This document shows positions 1 through 7,482 of a stretch of 21,979 nt of DNA, piece by piece (positions within the stretch are counted from its first letter, which is position 1; each line of letters starts with the position of its first letter). The position numbers and the translations under genes were made by a program. Source of the stretch: JAXDBW01 sp034678405 (GTDB lineage Bacteria; Patescibacteriota; Patescibacteriia; UBA10025; JAHIVO01); assembly GCA_034678405.1 (NCBI GenBank), contig JAXDBW010000008.1, forward strand, positions 1 to 21,979, given 5' to 3'. The notes below the pieces were generated by a model. It worked only from the letters and a program-made list of their open reading frames with translations. It had not been told where the DNA came from and searched no databases.

Positions 1-23
1 TATTATTCACCTAAGAAAAAGAA

Positions 24-1076
24 ATGATTTTTTCATTTTGGCCTGTTAGCCAGCGGGCACCCTTTAAGGAAGATATTTTTCCTGCAACCGTCGAGGAACT
101 ACAGACCATCCGGGATTTCTACTCAGCTCAGCAGCGATCCGGCGCGTCACCCGCCACTATCATCGCCGAGTTGCTGGATGACGGGTGGACAAAGGATGAG
201 GTGGCCCAGGCGATCCCGAGCGAGTATCAGGCATTTCGTCGTCACTATGTACGGGGCATAATATTTTACTTTTGTGCGCTGGTCGTTTTGTTTGTCGCGT
301 CCGCTGTGGCTTCTCTGCGATTTGGGTCATACACCCTGCAATATATATTTGCCTTGCCCTTTGTGCTGATTGTATTTGCTATGAGCCGGTTATTTCTCGA
401 TGCTAACCCCAGCGGCATTGTTGAGCGACGCATTATTTTATTCTTCAATCGGTTTAACGCGCAATTCCCACTGGATGACCTGTCTCAGAGTGGTACTAAC
501 GATGAGGGAATCGCCGCGCGCAATCCTACTAAACTTTTTTTACCGACAAAAGACAAGGAGCACTTTCGGATCTTTGGTGGTTCAGGCACCTATCAGGGGC
601 GAGATTTCCATATATATGTAGCGAAGAAATATTCACATACGGAGGGATCGGGAGATCAGAGCAGGCTCATCTATCGGTATTTTATTTTTTATGAGTTTAT
701 GATGCGACCAGTGCCCTTTTATTTCTCCGTCGTTCGAGAAAATGTGTTTGAAGCGCAATCGCATCGTCTACAAAATAAGAACCTCCAGACTAAAGATTTC
801 CAGGATATGGACTTTGCTGCACGAGAGTTTAATGAAAACTGGCGGCTGCGCGGTACTGATAAAAAACTTGCCTATCAAGTTTTTGATCCACAGATGATGT
901 CCCTCGTGATGCGGGTCAAGAAAAGCGATCTCATCGGACTGGAAATGTCAGACCGGAGTGTGATATTGTCTAATCGATTTAATACCCCCGCGATTGATCG
1001 CTGCGCGGGAGATATGAAACTGGTGTATGAGATTGCTACACAGGTAGAGCGGAATTACCGGGAGGTAAAGTGGTAA
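24..1076 (+). CDS. Two-TM membrane protein of unknown function, 350 aa
   Basis: I cannot name this gene. Residues 1-75 are soluble and helical-looking, with an acidic stretch resembling a small helical bundle (the run around ELLDDGWTKDEV). Two hydrophobic segments follow at about 77-98 and 103-125, then a roughly 225-residue soluble domain. In that domain the stretch around residues 265-300 (DMDF, then EFNENWRL, then LAYQVFDPQMM) resembles a widespread family of membrane-anchored proteins in which a 'DIxFES-xEFN' strand is followed by 'AYxLLxPxMM'. This is pattern memory, not a search result. The ATG at 24 is the first in frame; only 23 bases precede it, so an upstream start cannot be excluded. 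It ends 54 bases before the DUF1003 gene on the same strand. A membrane-tethered cytosolic domain is the safest reading. Confidence 0.75.
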   Translation: MIFSFWPVSQRAPFKEDIFPATVEELQTIRDFYSAQQRSGASPATIIAELLDDGWTKDEVAQAIPSEYQAFRRHYVRGIIFYFCALVVLFVASAVASLRFGSYTLQYIFALPFVLIVFAMSRLFLDANPSGIVERRIILFFNRFNAQFPLDDLSQSGTNDEGIAARNPTKLFLPTKDKEHFRIFGGSGTYQGRDFHIYVAKKYSHTEGSGDQSRLIYRYFIFYEFMMRPVPFYFSVVRENVFEAQSHRLQNKNLQTKDFQDMDFAAREFNENWRLRGTDKKLAYQVFDPQMMSLVMRVKKSDLIGLEMSDRSVILSNRFNTPAIDRCAGDMKLVYEIATQVERNYREVKW

Positions 1077-1130
1077 AGTTGCGCAAAAAGGGGTACAATA
1101 ACAGTAATGCATCTTTAAGCATCTCTGAGT

Positions 1131-1511
1131 ATGCCACGGCGAAAAATAATTGAGGAAAAACTGTCCTGGTCAGATAAGTTGGCCCAGCGGATTGCCGACT
1201 TTACCGGCAATATATGGTTTGTATGGACGCACGCGATTATTTTTATTTCCTGGATTATTTTCAATGTGATTGCCAGAGATGGGGCATTTGATCCGTATCC
1301 ATTTATTTTCTTGACCTTGATCGTGTCACTTGAGGCAATCTTCCTCGCGACATTTGTCCTCATGGCTCAGAACCGAGAATCCCGGGAAAATGAAATCCGT
1401 GACGCGCTTGACTACGAAGTTGATCAGCGCGCGGAAACAGCCATCCAGTCCATTCGGAAGACGGTAGAGCAGATGGCTAAGGATGTTGAGGAACTGAAAC
1501 AGAAAAAATGA
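1131..1511 (+). CDS. DUF1003 family membrane protein
   Basis: The 126-residue product fits DUF1003 (PF06210), a family of small bacterial membrane proteins with no settled function. A basic N-terminus with 'LAQRIADFTGNIWFVWTHAIIF' character leads into two TM segments (about residues 28-47 and 60-80) joined by a short loop containing DPYPFIFL. The family signature 'SLEAIFLATFVLMAQNR' runs through the second TM, and a charged, coiled-coil-like cytoplasmic tail follows (about 85-126). Length and layout match the family, so the gene appears intact. There is no Shine-Dalgarno sequence before the ATG. A TACAAT at 1094-1099 is a possible -10 box but lacks a good -35. The stop overlaps the start of the next gene by 4 bases (ATGA), implying translational coupling to the EamA transporter. 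Confidence 0.9.
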   Translation: MPRRKIIEEKLSWSDKLAQRIADFTGNIWFVWTHAIIFISWIIFNVIARDGAFDPYPFIFLTLIVSLEAIFLATFVLMAQNRESRENEIRDALDYEVDQRAETAIQSIRKTVEQMAKDVEELKQKK

Positions 1512-2401
1512 ATCCATCAGTGGGGTTTGCCTTGGCGCTCGGGGCAGGGTTGATTTGGTCGATCGGGAATATTATTCACAAAATACTGGCGAGTCGGCTG
1601 ATCAAAAGCCCGCTCCTGATGGCAGTGACATTTGGTGCAGTGTCGGCACTGCTCGGGGCGGTGCTGCTGTTTTGGTTTCCACTCGTCAGTGGTTCTGAGT
1701 CCTGGGGATGGGCAGGTGTTGGAGCGATTTGCTATGTAGTGGCTGTGTGGGCATACCTCTCGGCCATGCGGACGGAGGAGGCCTCCCGGATCGTGCCGCT
1801 CTTTAGTATTGGCTCGGTGTTGATCGTCGTATTTAGCGCGGTACTCCTCGGTGAGGTATTTGATCTGTCCCAATACATCGGCGTTGGTTGTGTTTTGGTC
1901 GGGGCCGTACTGATTTCGTTTTCTGGATCGTTTCGCTCGCTATTATCTGGACGGTTGATGCGGTATATGTCCATGTGTGGCACTGCGTTTGCGGGGCATG
2001 CTTTGGTAGTGAAATATTTATTGCAAAGTTTTTCGTATGGGACGGTCTTCGCGAGTTTGGCGCTGATACAGGCAGCGGTGGGGGCGATCATCGTGGTGGC
2101 GCTGTGGCGTTACATCCGTTTGGCGTGGCACGCCACAACGCCACGGGCAGTTGCCCTCAATGTAGCGAACGATCTATTTTCGTTTGGCGCGGAGCTGCTC
2201 TATACCATCGCTCTGAGCGTGTGGTATCTCGCTCTCGTGGAGACCATTGCTTCACTTCAGTATATTTTTATTTTTGTATGGGGGGTCATCCTATCGCGGT
2301 GGTTTCCCCATGTGCTCCGTGAAACGGTCACTGGCCCCATCTTGGTTCGTAAGTTGGTGGCAATAATTATTATCGTTGGTGGTATTTATTTGATCACGTA
2401 G
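1508..2401 (+). CDS. DMT-superfamily (EamA-like) transporter
   Basis: A 297-residue, very hydrophobic protein with about ten predicted TM helices arranged as two halves, as expected for EamA/DMT permeases. The N-terminal half opens with 'GAGLIWSIGNIIHKILA', typical of the first EamA helix, and has a 'YLSAMRTEEASRIVPLFSI' segment matching the helix 3-4 region of the repeat. The second half ends with 'ETIASLQYIFIFVWGVILS' and a final helix near the C-terminus. The substrate cannot be told from sequence; family members export amino acids, nucleotide sugars or other metabolites. It overlaps the DUF1003 gene by 4 bases and is separated from the next Nudix gene by one base, so the three are probably co-transcribed. 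Confidence 0.85.
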   Translation: MNPSVGFALALGAGLIWSIGNIIHKILASRLIKSPLLMAVTFGAVSALLGAVLLFWFPLVSGSESWGWAGVGAICYVVAVWAYLSAMRTEEASRIVPLFSIGSVLIVVFSAVLLGEVFDLSQYIGVGCVLVGAVLISFSGSFRSLLSGRLMRYMSMCGTAFAGHALVVKYLLQSFSYGTVFASLALIQAAVGAIIVVALWRYIRLAWHATTPRAVALNVANDLFSFGAELLYTIALSVWYLALVETIASLQYIFIFVWGVILSRWFPHVLRETVTGPILVRKLVAIIIIVGGIYLIT

Positions 2402-2402
2402 T

Positions 2403-2951
2403 ATGGCTAGTCCCAAAGCAATAAAACGAATCAAAACCGTGCCGATTCTGAAGAATCGTTTCGTGGGTTTCCAAAAAGATATCATCCAGCTGCCAGATGG
2501 TAGTCGGACCGAGTATTATCTGACAAATAGAGGAGCGCGAGCGGCATTCATCCTGCCAGTCGACGCTCGTGGGCGTTTGCTACTCCTGCGTGAGTATCGC
2601 TATCCGGTAGGTAAATACATAATCGGTCCGGTTGCCGGAGCGACTGAGAAAAACGAAACGCCTCTCCAGACAGCCAAGCGTGAGCTCAAGGAAGAAACGG
2701 GTTATGCAGCGCATCGATGGCAACGGCTCGGGATGTTTTATGCGAGTCCAGCGAAGAGTGATACTGTGTTTTATGCGTATGTCGCTCGCCAGCTAGTCGA
2801 GGGAGAGGCAACTCCGGAGCTCAATGAATACGTTCGGCCAGAGTGGTACTCCCTGAGCGCAGTTCGTCGTATGATTCGGCGCGGAAGCATCCAGGACGGT
2901 TACCTGCTGGCTCTACTATCATTGTATATCCATACAAGTCGTATCCGATAG
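2403..2951 (+). CDS. Nudix hydrolase, ADP-ribose pyrophosphatase-like
   Basis: A 182-residue protein with a complete Nudix box at residues 79-101: G79, E85, then R93-E94-L-K-E97-E98-T-G100-Y, the metal-binding helix that hydrolyses a nucleoside diphosphate linked to another moiety. Upstream, 'FILPVDARGRLLLLREYRYPVG' (49-70) is the usual approach strand of the ADP-ribose pyrophosphatase branch (NudF-like). The C-terminal 'GSIQDGYLLALLSLY' is the helix found at the end of that branch. One deviation: the usual E-x-P-A-G before the box reads G-P-V-A-G. Likely role is removal of ADP-ribose or similar toxic dinucleotides. Substrate assignment is inference; the Nudix fold is firm. It starts one base after the transporter stop. 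Confidence 0.88.
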   Translation: MASPKAIKRIKTVPILKNRFVGFQKDIIQLPDGSRTEYYLTNRGARAAFILPVDARGRLLLLREYRYPVGKYIIGPVAGATEKNETPLQTAKRELKEETGYAAHRWQRLGMFYASPAKSDTVFYAYVARQLVEGEATPELNEYVRPEWYSLSAVRRMIRRGSIQDGYLLALLSLYIHTSRIR

Positions 2952-3016
2952 CTTGCTAGACGAGACATAGTAAATGCGTTACACTATAGGCATTAATCCA
3001 ATAAGGCTGCACTACT

Positions 3017-3181
3017 ATGGACGAACAGCAACAAAACCAGCAGCCGGCGGCACAGCCCCAAAACCAGCCCATGCAGGGTGGTCAGGGCCAGCAACCCCAG
3101 AAAAAGGGTGGCATGGGTACCTGGCTTATCGTTTTGGTGGTCGTTATTGTCATTGCCGTCGTCGTTTGGTTACTCTACTAG
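3017..3181 (+). CDS. Small Gln/Pro-rich single-TM protein, 54 aa
   Basis: ATG at 3017 to TAG at 3179-3181 encodes a 54-residue protein that falls below common ORF cut-offs. Residues 1-35 are hydrophilic and rich in Gln, Pro and Gly (MDEQQQNQQPAAQPQ...), with a KK just before residues 36-54, a single hydrophobic helix of mainly Val and Ile that ends LLY at the C-terminus. The frame is convincing because codon use is normal and composition matches a tail-anchored or N-out single-pass design. Overlapping longer ORFs in other frames give no sensible protein. A weak -10 (TACACT, 2980-2985) lies upstream. Function unknown. Small Q/P-rich TM proteins of this sort are, from memory, common in Patescibacteria genomes. 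Confidence 0.75.
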   Translation: MDEQQQNQQPAAQPQNQPMQGGQGQQPQKKGGMGTWLIVLVVVIVIAVVVWLLY

Positions 3182-3195
3182 ACTATCTAGTCTAG
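3178..3195. repeat. 18-bp near-perfect palindrome at the stop codon
   Basis: CTAGACTA and TAGTCTAG flank a 2-base centre (TC), giving 8-bp arms. The palindrome overlaps the stop of the 54-aa gene and lies 25 bases before the next start. It has no T-tract, so it is a poor terminator candidate. An operator or binding site for a dimeric protein is possible but unproven. Confidence 0.45.
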
Positions 3196-3220
3196 ACGAC
3201 AATCAAATCGCGGTATTTCT

Positions 3221-3646
3221 ATGGAACGCGAAAAATCGACTGGGGCCGTCATTTTTTATAGTAAAGCACATACCATCTACTATTTAGTGGTACAATACCG
3301 TCATCACGGGTGGGAATTTGTCCGTGGACACATAGAGGAGGGGGAGCAGGAGCTTGAGACCGCACAGCGGGAGATCGCTGAAGAAACCCAGCTCGAAGAC
3401 CTTCAGTTTGTTGATGATTTCCGCGAGGAAAAGACATGGACATTTACTAAATCTGACGGCACTCCAGTCACCAAACAAGCAGTGTTTTTTTTAGCCCGGA
3501 GTTACAGCATGGGCGTGACGCTCAATGAAGAGAACCTGGCATACAAATGGCTACCGTATGAGTCCGCGTATGCTATGCTCGCCTTTGACGAGTCAAAAGA
3601 AATTCTCGAAAAGGCTCATCGTCGCATCTCGAGCCTTCTTTCATAA
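3221..3646 (+). CDS. Nudix hydrolase, MutT/Ap4A-hydrolase-like
   Basis: A 141-residue single-domain Nudix protein. The box runs G36-x5-E42-x7-R50-E51-I-A-E54-E55-T-Q57-L58, so all metal-binding glutamates and the REUxEE core are present, but the near-invariant Gly after EEx is Gln57. The N-terminus ('STGAVIFYSKAHTIYYLVVQYRHHGWEFVRGHIEEGE') resembles bis(5'-nucleosyl)-tetraphosphatase-type Nudix enzymes, which begin with 'xxAGaIif' and a 'WxfPKGHve.gE' strand; here the 'PKG' is VRG. That branch cleaves Ap4A or related nucleotides, but the changed signature makes the substrate uncertain. It opens a closely spaced same-strand gene run (next start 18 bases away) and has no evident Shine-Dalgarno. 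Confidence 0.85.
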   Translation: MEREKSTGAVIFYSKAHTIYYLVVQYRHHGWEFVRGHIEEGEQELETAQREIAEETQLEDLQFVDDFREEKTWTFTKSDGTPVTKQAVFFLARSYSMGVTLNEENLAYKWLPYESAYAMLAFDESKEILEKAHRRISSLLS

Positions 3647-3664
3647 GGGTATTTATCAGAATCA

Positions 3665-3985
3665 ATGAACGATGAACGCTGGGGAGACATCCTCGACAAA
3701 GTCAAAGAACAGTTTACGGTGATCGAGCACGAAACCGAATCGCTCGAAGATCGACCAGGACAGGTCGAATTTATTGTATTTGATGGGCCTGTTGGCAAGA
3801 TGAAGCTCGAGCGGACGACGACCCCGAAGGTACTCGGGATGAAAGGTCTGGGCTCAAATCGGATTGGTAGTGATACCGCCGTTCAATACGAATATTCTGA
3901 TAGTGAAGAGGTTCATACTTTCACAGCGTATGTATGGAAAGATGAACAGTGGACCGAGATGGAGGCAGATAATTTTGATCTATGA
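3665..3985 (+). CDS. Small hypothetical protein, 106 aa
   Basis: No named family recognised. The 106-residue product is soluble, acidic and predicted mixed alpha/beta: an N-terminal helix (residues 1-20, MNDERWGDILDKVKEQF), then strands around 'VEFIVFDGPVGKMKLERTTTPKVLG' (about 34-58) and 'AVQYEYSDSEEVHTFTAYVWKDEQW' (about 71-95). I recall similar proteins, with the 'GkmkLERt' and 'VeyeYsdd' strands, as a recurrent hypothetical in Patescibacteria, but this cannot be verified here. There is no signal peptide or TM segment. It overlaps the next gene by 4 bases (ATGA at 3982-3985), suggesting translational coupling to the HhH protein and perhaps a shared nucleic-acid-related job. Confidence 0.75.
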   Translation: MNDERWGDILDKVKEQFTVIEHETESLEDRPGQVEFIVFDGPVGKMKLERTTTPKVLGMKGLGSNRIGSDTAVQYEYSDSEEVHTFTAYVWKDEQWTEMEADNFDL

Positions 3986-4248
3986 CCCCCGAGCAAGAAC
4001 GACTCAACGCAGATATCGCGGAAGTGTTCTTGAGCAAAGCCCGGGCACTCCAGGACAAAGGCGATCGCTACAAATTTCGTTCGTATGCGTATTTCCGAGC
4101 GGGCAAGGCCATCCAGAGCCTCGATCGGGGACTGGACGATATATACCAGCACGGCTGGCTGACGGGATTACAAAAAATTAAAGGCGTGGGCAACCGCTTG
4201 GCACATGATATCGAAGCCGAGCTCAAGAAAAGAGGAATGACTAAATAA
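3982..4248 (+). CDS. Stand-alone HhH protein, Pol-beta N-terminal-domain-like
   Basis: An 88-residue protein that corresponds to the roughly 8-kDa N-terminal domain of family X DNA polymerases (HHH_8 type), with no polymerase domain following. Helices run through 'LNADIAEVFLSKARALQ' (8-24) and 'YKFRSYAYFRAGKAIQSL' (30-47), the latter matching the 'RAYRRAAraI' helix of PolX. The helix-hairpin-helix 'LQKIKGVGNRLAHDI' spans 63-77. Aligned by eye to human Pol beta 'GVGTKIAEKI', the Schiff-base lysine K72 falls on Asp76 and K68 on Arg72, so 5'-dRP lyase activity is unlikely and plain DNA binding is more likely. It overlaps the upstream small gene by 4 bases and precedes kbl by 8. Confidence 0.8.
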   Translation: MTPEQERLNADIAEVFLSKARALQDKGDRYKFRSYAYFRAGKAIQSLDRGLDDIYQHGWLTGLQKIKGVGNRLAHDIEAELKKRGMTK

Positions 4249-4256
4249 ACCAATCT

Positions 4257-5447
<1,191 letters not shown>

Positions 5448-5459
5448 ATACTAATCACA

Positions 5460-5900
5460 ATGACATTCAAAACACTCTTCTGGTTTATCCTCATCTTTAG
5501 TCTCGGCGGCATCGCGCTGTCGGGGTACCTCTCCTGGTATAATCTCTGGGGCCCTGGCTGTACCGAGACAATTATCACCTGTGGTGGCCCAGAGCCGATT
5601 CTGATCTTTGGACTGCCGACTTGTGTGTATGGTTTCTTCATGTTTCTCATTGTTGGTATTTTGGCCGTCCTCGGACTGGCCGAAAAGAATAAACGACTCG
5701 TACTGCGCTGGTTACTCGGTGTGGGTATCGTCGGCACTGGATTTTCAGCCTTTCTGACGTACTACGAGATGTTTGTGCAGAAACTGGACGAGCTGCCCGC
5801 CTGCGCCTATGGCCTGATTCTGTATGTACTGATTCTCATTTGTACTATCATTGGCCTACGTAAGCATGTCGAACTCGTAGTTGAGAAACCAGATGCCTGA
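5460..5900 (+). CDS. VKOR/DsbB-like four-TM redox-type membrane protein
   Basis: A 146-residue protein with four TM helices (about 5-25, 50-72, 82-102, 114-134). An extracytoplasmic loop after TM1 holds Cys34 and Cys41 in 'GPGCTETIITCGGP' and leads into 'FGLPTCVYG', which mirrors the VKOR-family loop that ends in 'FGIPvs..G'. VKOR homologues re-oxidise thiol oxidoreductases during disulfide formation, using loop cysteines plus a membrane CxxC. Here the second site reads P-A-C115-A-Y-G, that is CxxG, and 'LPTC55VYG' and 'LPAC115AYG' look like an internal echo. So the family call is moderate and canonical activity is doubtful. It sits 12 bases after kbl and overlaps the next gene by 8 bases. 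Confidence 0.65.
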   Translation: MTFKTLFWFILIFSLGGIALSGYLSWYNLWGPGCTETIITCGGPEPILIFGLPTCVYGFFMFLIVGILAVLGLAEKNKRLVLRWLLGVGIVGTGFSAFLTYYEMFVQKLDELPACAYGLILYVLILICTIIGLRKHVELVVEKPDA

Positions 5901-6102
5901 TTTTCCCTCACTACTCCAACAATTCCTCGACTGGGCGACTGACCCGGAGGGTTTTGGGTTGCCGGTCGTGATTGGCCTCGGGCTCGGCGTGATTTTGTAT
6001 TTTATGAGATCATCGGAGAAGGGTTGGCACAAGGCAGAAGAGAAGATCGAGGAGCACAAAGGCAGGCGTGATTCAATCGGGTTTCCCGATAAACCATTCT
6101 AG
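5893..6102 (+). CDS. Small single-TM protein with charged tail, 69 aa
   Basis: The ATG at 5893 is preferred over an upstream in-frame TTG at 5881. It gives a 69-residue protein and an 8-base overlap with the VKOR-like gene. Residues 1-20 are polar/amphipathic (PDFPSLLQQFLDW), 21-43 form one TM helix rich in Gly, Leu and Val, and 44-69 are strongly charged with a helix-forming KAEEKIEEHK stretch, probably cytoplasmic. No family recognised. The overlap implies translational coupling, so it may be an accessory of the VKOR-like protein, though nothing in it is redox-active (no Cys). Confidence 0.65.
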   Translation: MPDFPSLLQQFLDWATDPEGFGLPVVIGLGLGVILYFMRSSEKGWHKAEEKIEEHKGRRDSIGFPDKPF

Positions 6103-6129
6103 CTCTCCGCTTGATGAGGCTTTATTTTT
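6101..6129 (+). terminator. Weak hairpin plus T-rich tract
   Basis: AGCTCTC (6101-6107) can pair with GAGGCT (6116-6121) with one bulged base, followed by TTTATTTTT (6121-6129). This may end the run that starts at 3221. The stem is short, so this is a weak call. Confidence 0.3.
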
Positions 6130-6143
6130 CCCCTTAGATTGGC

Positions 6144-6149
6144 TATACT
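6144..6149 (+). promoter_or_regulatory. -10 box (TATACT) close to the CBS gene start
   Basis: TATACT lies 9 bases before the ATG at 6159. A poor -35 (TTTATT, 6121-6126) is 17 bases upstream and overlaps the T-rich tract. If used, transcription would begin only about 2-4 bases before the ATG, giving a leaderless mRNA, which fits the absence of any Shine-Dalgarno sequence. Confidence 0.45.
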
Positions 6150-6158
6150 ATAGAAGCT

Positions 6159-6611
6159 ATGAAAGTTCGCGATATTATGTCAAAAAAGGTAGTCTCCGTG
6201 CCTCACACGGCGACGCTGATTGATGCAGCGAAGATCCTCGGTGAACACAATATCTCCGGCGCCCCAGTGGTGACGGGTGATGGTCAGCTCGCTGGCGTAA
6301 TTTCGGAAAAGGACCTTTTCAAAGCACTCTACCCCTCTCACGCGGAATTCTATGATAGCCCCGGAGTGTGGATTGATCTCGATCAGCTTGAGGAGAAAAC
6401 GATCGAATCAGCCGATAAGCCGGTCGAGGATATGATGACGAAAGAAGTAGTCACCGTGAATCCTGACGCGTCACTGATGCAAGTTGGCTCCATCATGCTG
6501 GTCCGCGGCATCCATCGAGTGATTGTGGTGGGTCAGAATAATACTATTGTCGGAGTGGTCACTCGCAAAGACATCTATCAGAACATCCTGAAGAAGCGGC
6601 TGAATATTTAG
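6159..6611 (+). CDS. Paired CBS-domain protein
   Basis: A 150-residue protein made of two CBS domains and nothing else. CBS1 covers about residues 1-60 ('VRDIMSKKVVSVPHTATLIDAAKILGEHNISGAPVV', then 'AGVISEKDLFKAL'). CBS2 covers about 85-146 ('VEDMMTKEVVTVNPDASLMQVGSIMLVRGIHRVIVV', then 'VGVVTRKDIYQNIL'). They are joined by a loop of about 25 residues. Such Bateman modules bind adenosine nucleotides (AMP, ATP, SAM) and sense energy state, often controlling a partner protein. No effector domain is attached, so the target is unknown. It is followed after 4 bases by mutM, so the two probably share a transcript. Confidence 0.92.
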   Translation: MKVRDIMSKKVVSVPHTATLIDAAKILGEHNISGAPVVTGDGQLAGVISEKDLFKALYPSHAEFYDSPGVWIDLDQLEEKTIESADKPVEDMMTKEVVTVNPDASLMQVGSIMLVRGIHRVIVVGQNNTIVGVVTRKDIYQNILKKRLNI

Positions 6612-6615
6612 CAGC

Positions 6616-7482
6616 ATGCCTGAGTTACCAGAAGTCGAGACGATTCGGGGCGCCCTCGAACGCGCCCTGGTTCGGAAAAAAATTACTTCAGTTACCATCC
6701 GCCTCCCCAAGATGATTCGGGGGAGTGTTCGGGTATTGAAACGACATACCGTTGGCCAGCGTATTACCAGCATTGAGCGGCGAGGTAAATACCTCCTCTG
6801 GCACCTCACCGGAGGACATACTCTCATCGTGCATCTGAAGATGACCGGTCAGCTGGTGTACGTGAAGGGACGACGGACATTCGTCGGTGGGCACCCCATC
6901 CAGGGCGGGACGGATGATCTACCCAACCGGTACTCGCACGTGTACTTTACATTCAGTCAGGGGGCGAGGGTGTATTTCAATGACCAGCGCCAGTTTGGTT
7001 TTGTCGAATGTATCAACACTGATGCAGTCCCCGCATATTTCACTGAGCGCAAGATGGGACCCGAGCCACTGAGTCCTGACTTCACTCTGGGATATTTCCG
7101 AGAGTTGCTGCGGCGTCGGCCAGGCAACACGATCAAACAGCTCCTCCTCGATCAGACGGCAGTGGCGGGGATTGGTAATATCTATGCCATAGAGTCGCTG
7201 TACCTCGCGCGCATTCGTCCGTCTCGTCGAGTACATACAATCACCAGGGCAGAGCAGCAGAGGCTCTACCACGCCATCCGGCGAGAGCTCCGCCACGCAG
7301 TCCGAGCCCAGCGCGCCGCGGGGAAACACACGGTGGATGCCGCACACACTCCCGATGGCTATATACCTGCCCTCCACCTGTACGGCCGCGGGGGAGAGCC
7401 CTGTGAGCGGTGTGGTACGACCATACGCAAAATCACCCTCGGGGGACGAGGGACGACGTACTGCCCGCAGTGTCAGCGCTAA
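6616..7482 (+). CDS. mutM: Formamidopyrimidine-DNA glycosylase (Fpg/MutM)
   Basis: A 288-residue bifunctional base-excision repair enzyme that removes 8-oxoguanine and other oxidised purines and nicks the abasic site. All hallmarks are present: N-terminal 'PELPEVET' with catalytic Pro2 and Glu3, the beta-hairpin lysine in 'RRGKYLLW' (K58), 'VHLKMTGQL' (72-80) carrying the intercalating Met, the H2TH region 'LLDQTAVAGIGNIYAIESL', and a C-terminal four-cysteine zinc finger (C-x2-C in CERCG and CPQC at the end) with the lesion-contacting Arg in 'GGRGTTYC'. Length is near the family's usual 270-290. The start is fixed by Pro2. It begins 4 bases after the CBS gene, and its stop overlaps the stop of the convergent PAP2-like gene. 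Confidence 0.97.
   Translation: MPELPEVETIRGALERALVRKKITSVTIRLPKMIRGSVRVLKRHTVGQRITSIERRGKYLLWHLTGGHTLIVHLKMTGQLVYVKGRRTFVGGHPIQGGTDDLPNRYSHVYFTFSQGARVYFNDQRQFGFVECINTDAVPAYFTERKMGPEPLSPDFTLGYFRELLRRRPGNTIKQLLLDQTAVAGIGNIYAIESLYLARIRPSRRVHTITRAEQQRLYHAIRRELRHAVRAQRAAGKHTVDAAHTPDGYIPALHLYGRGGEPCERCGTTIRKITLGGRGTTYCPQCQR

Noticed and set aside
2974..3287. Two overlapping ORFs (2974-3195 and 3078-3287)
   Set aside because: They are out of frame with the Q-rich 54-aa protein, have unnatural composition and no domain sense. They are shadows of the real small gene and the start of the Nudix gene.
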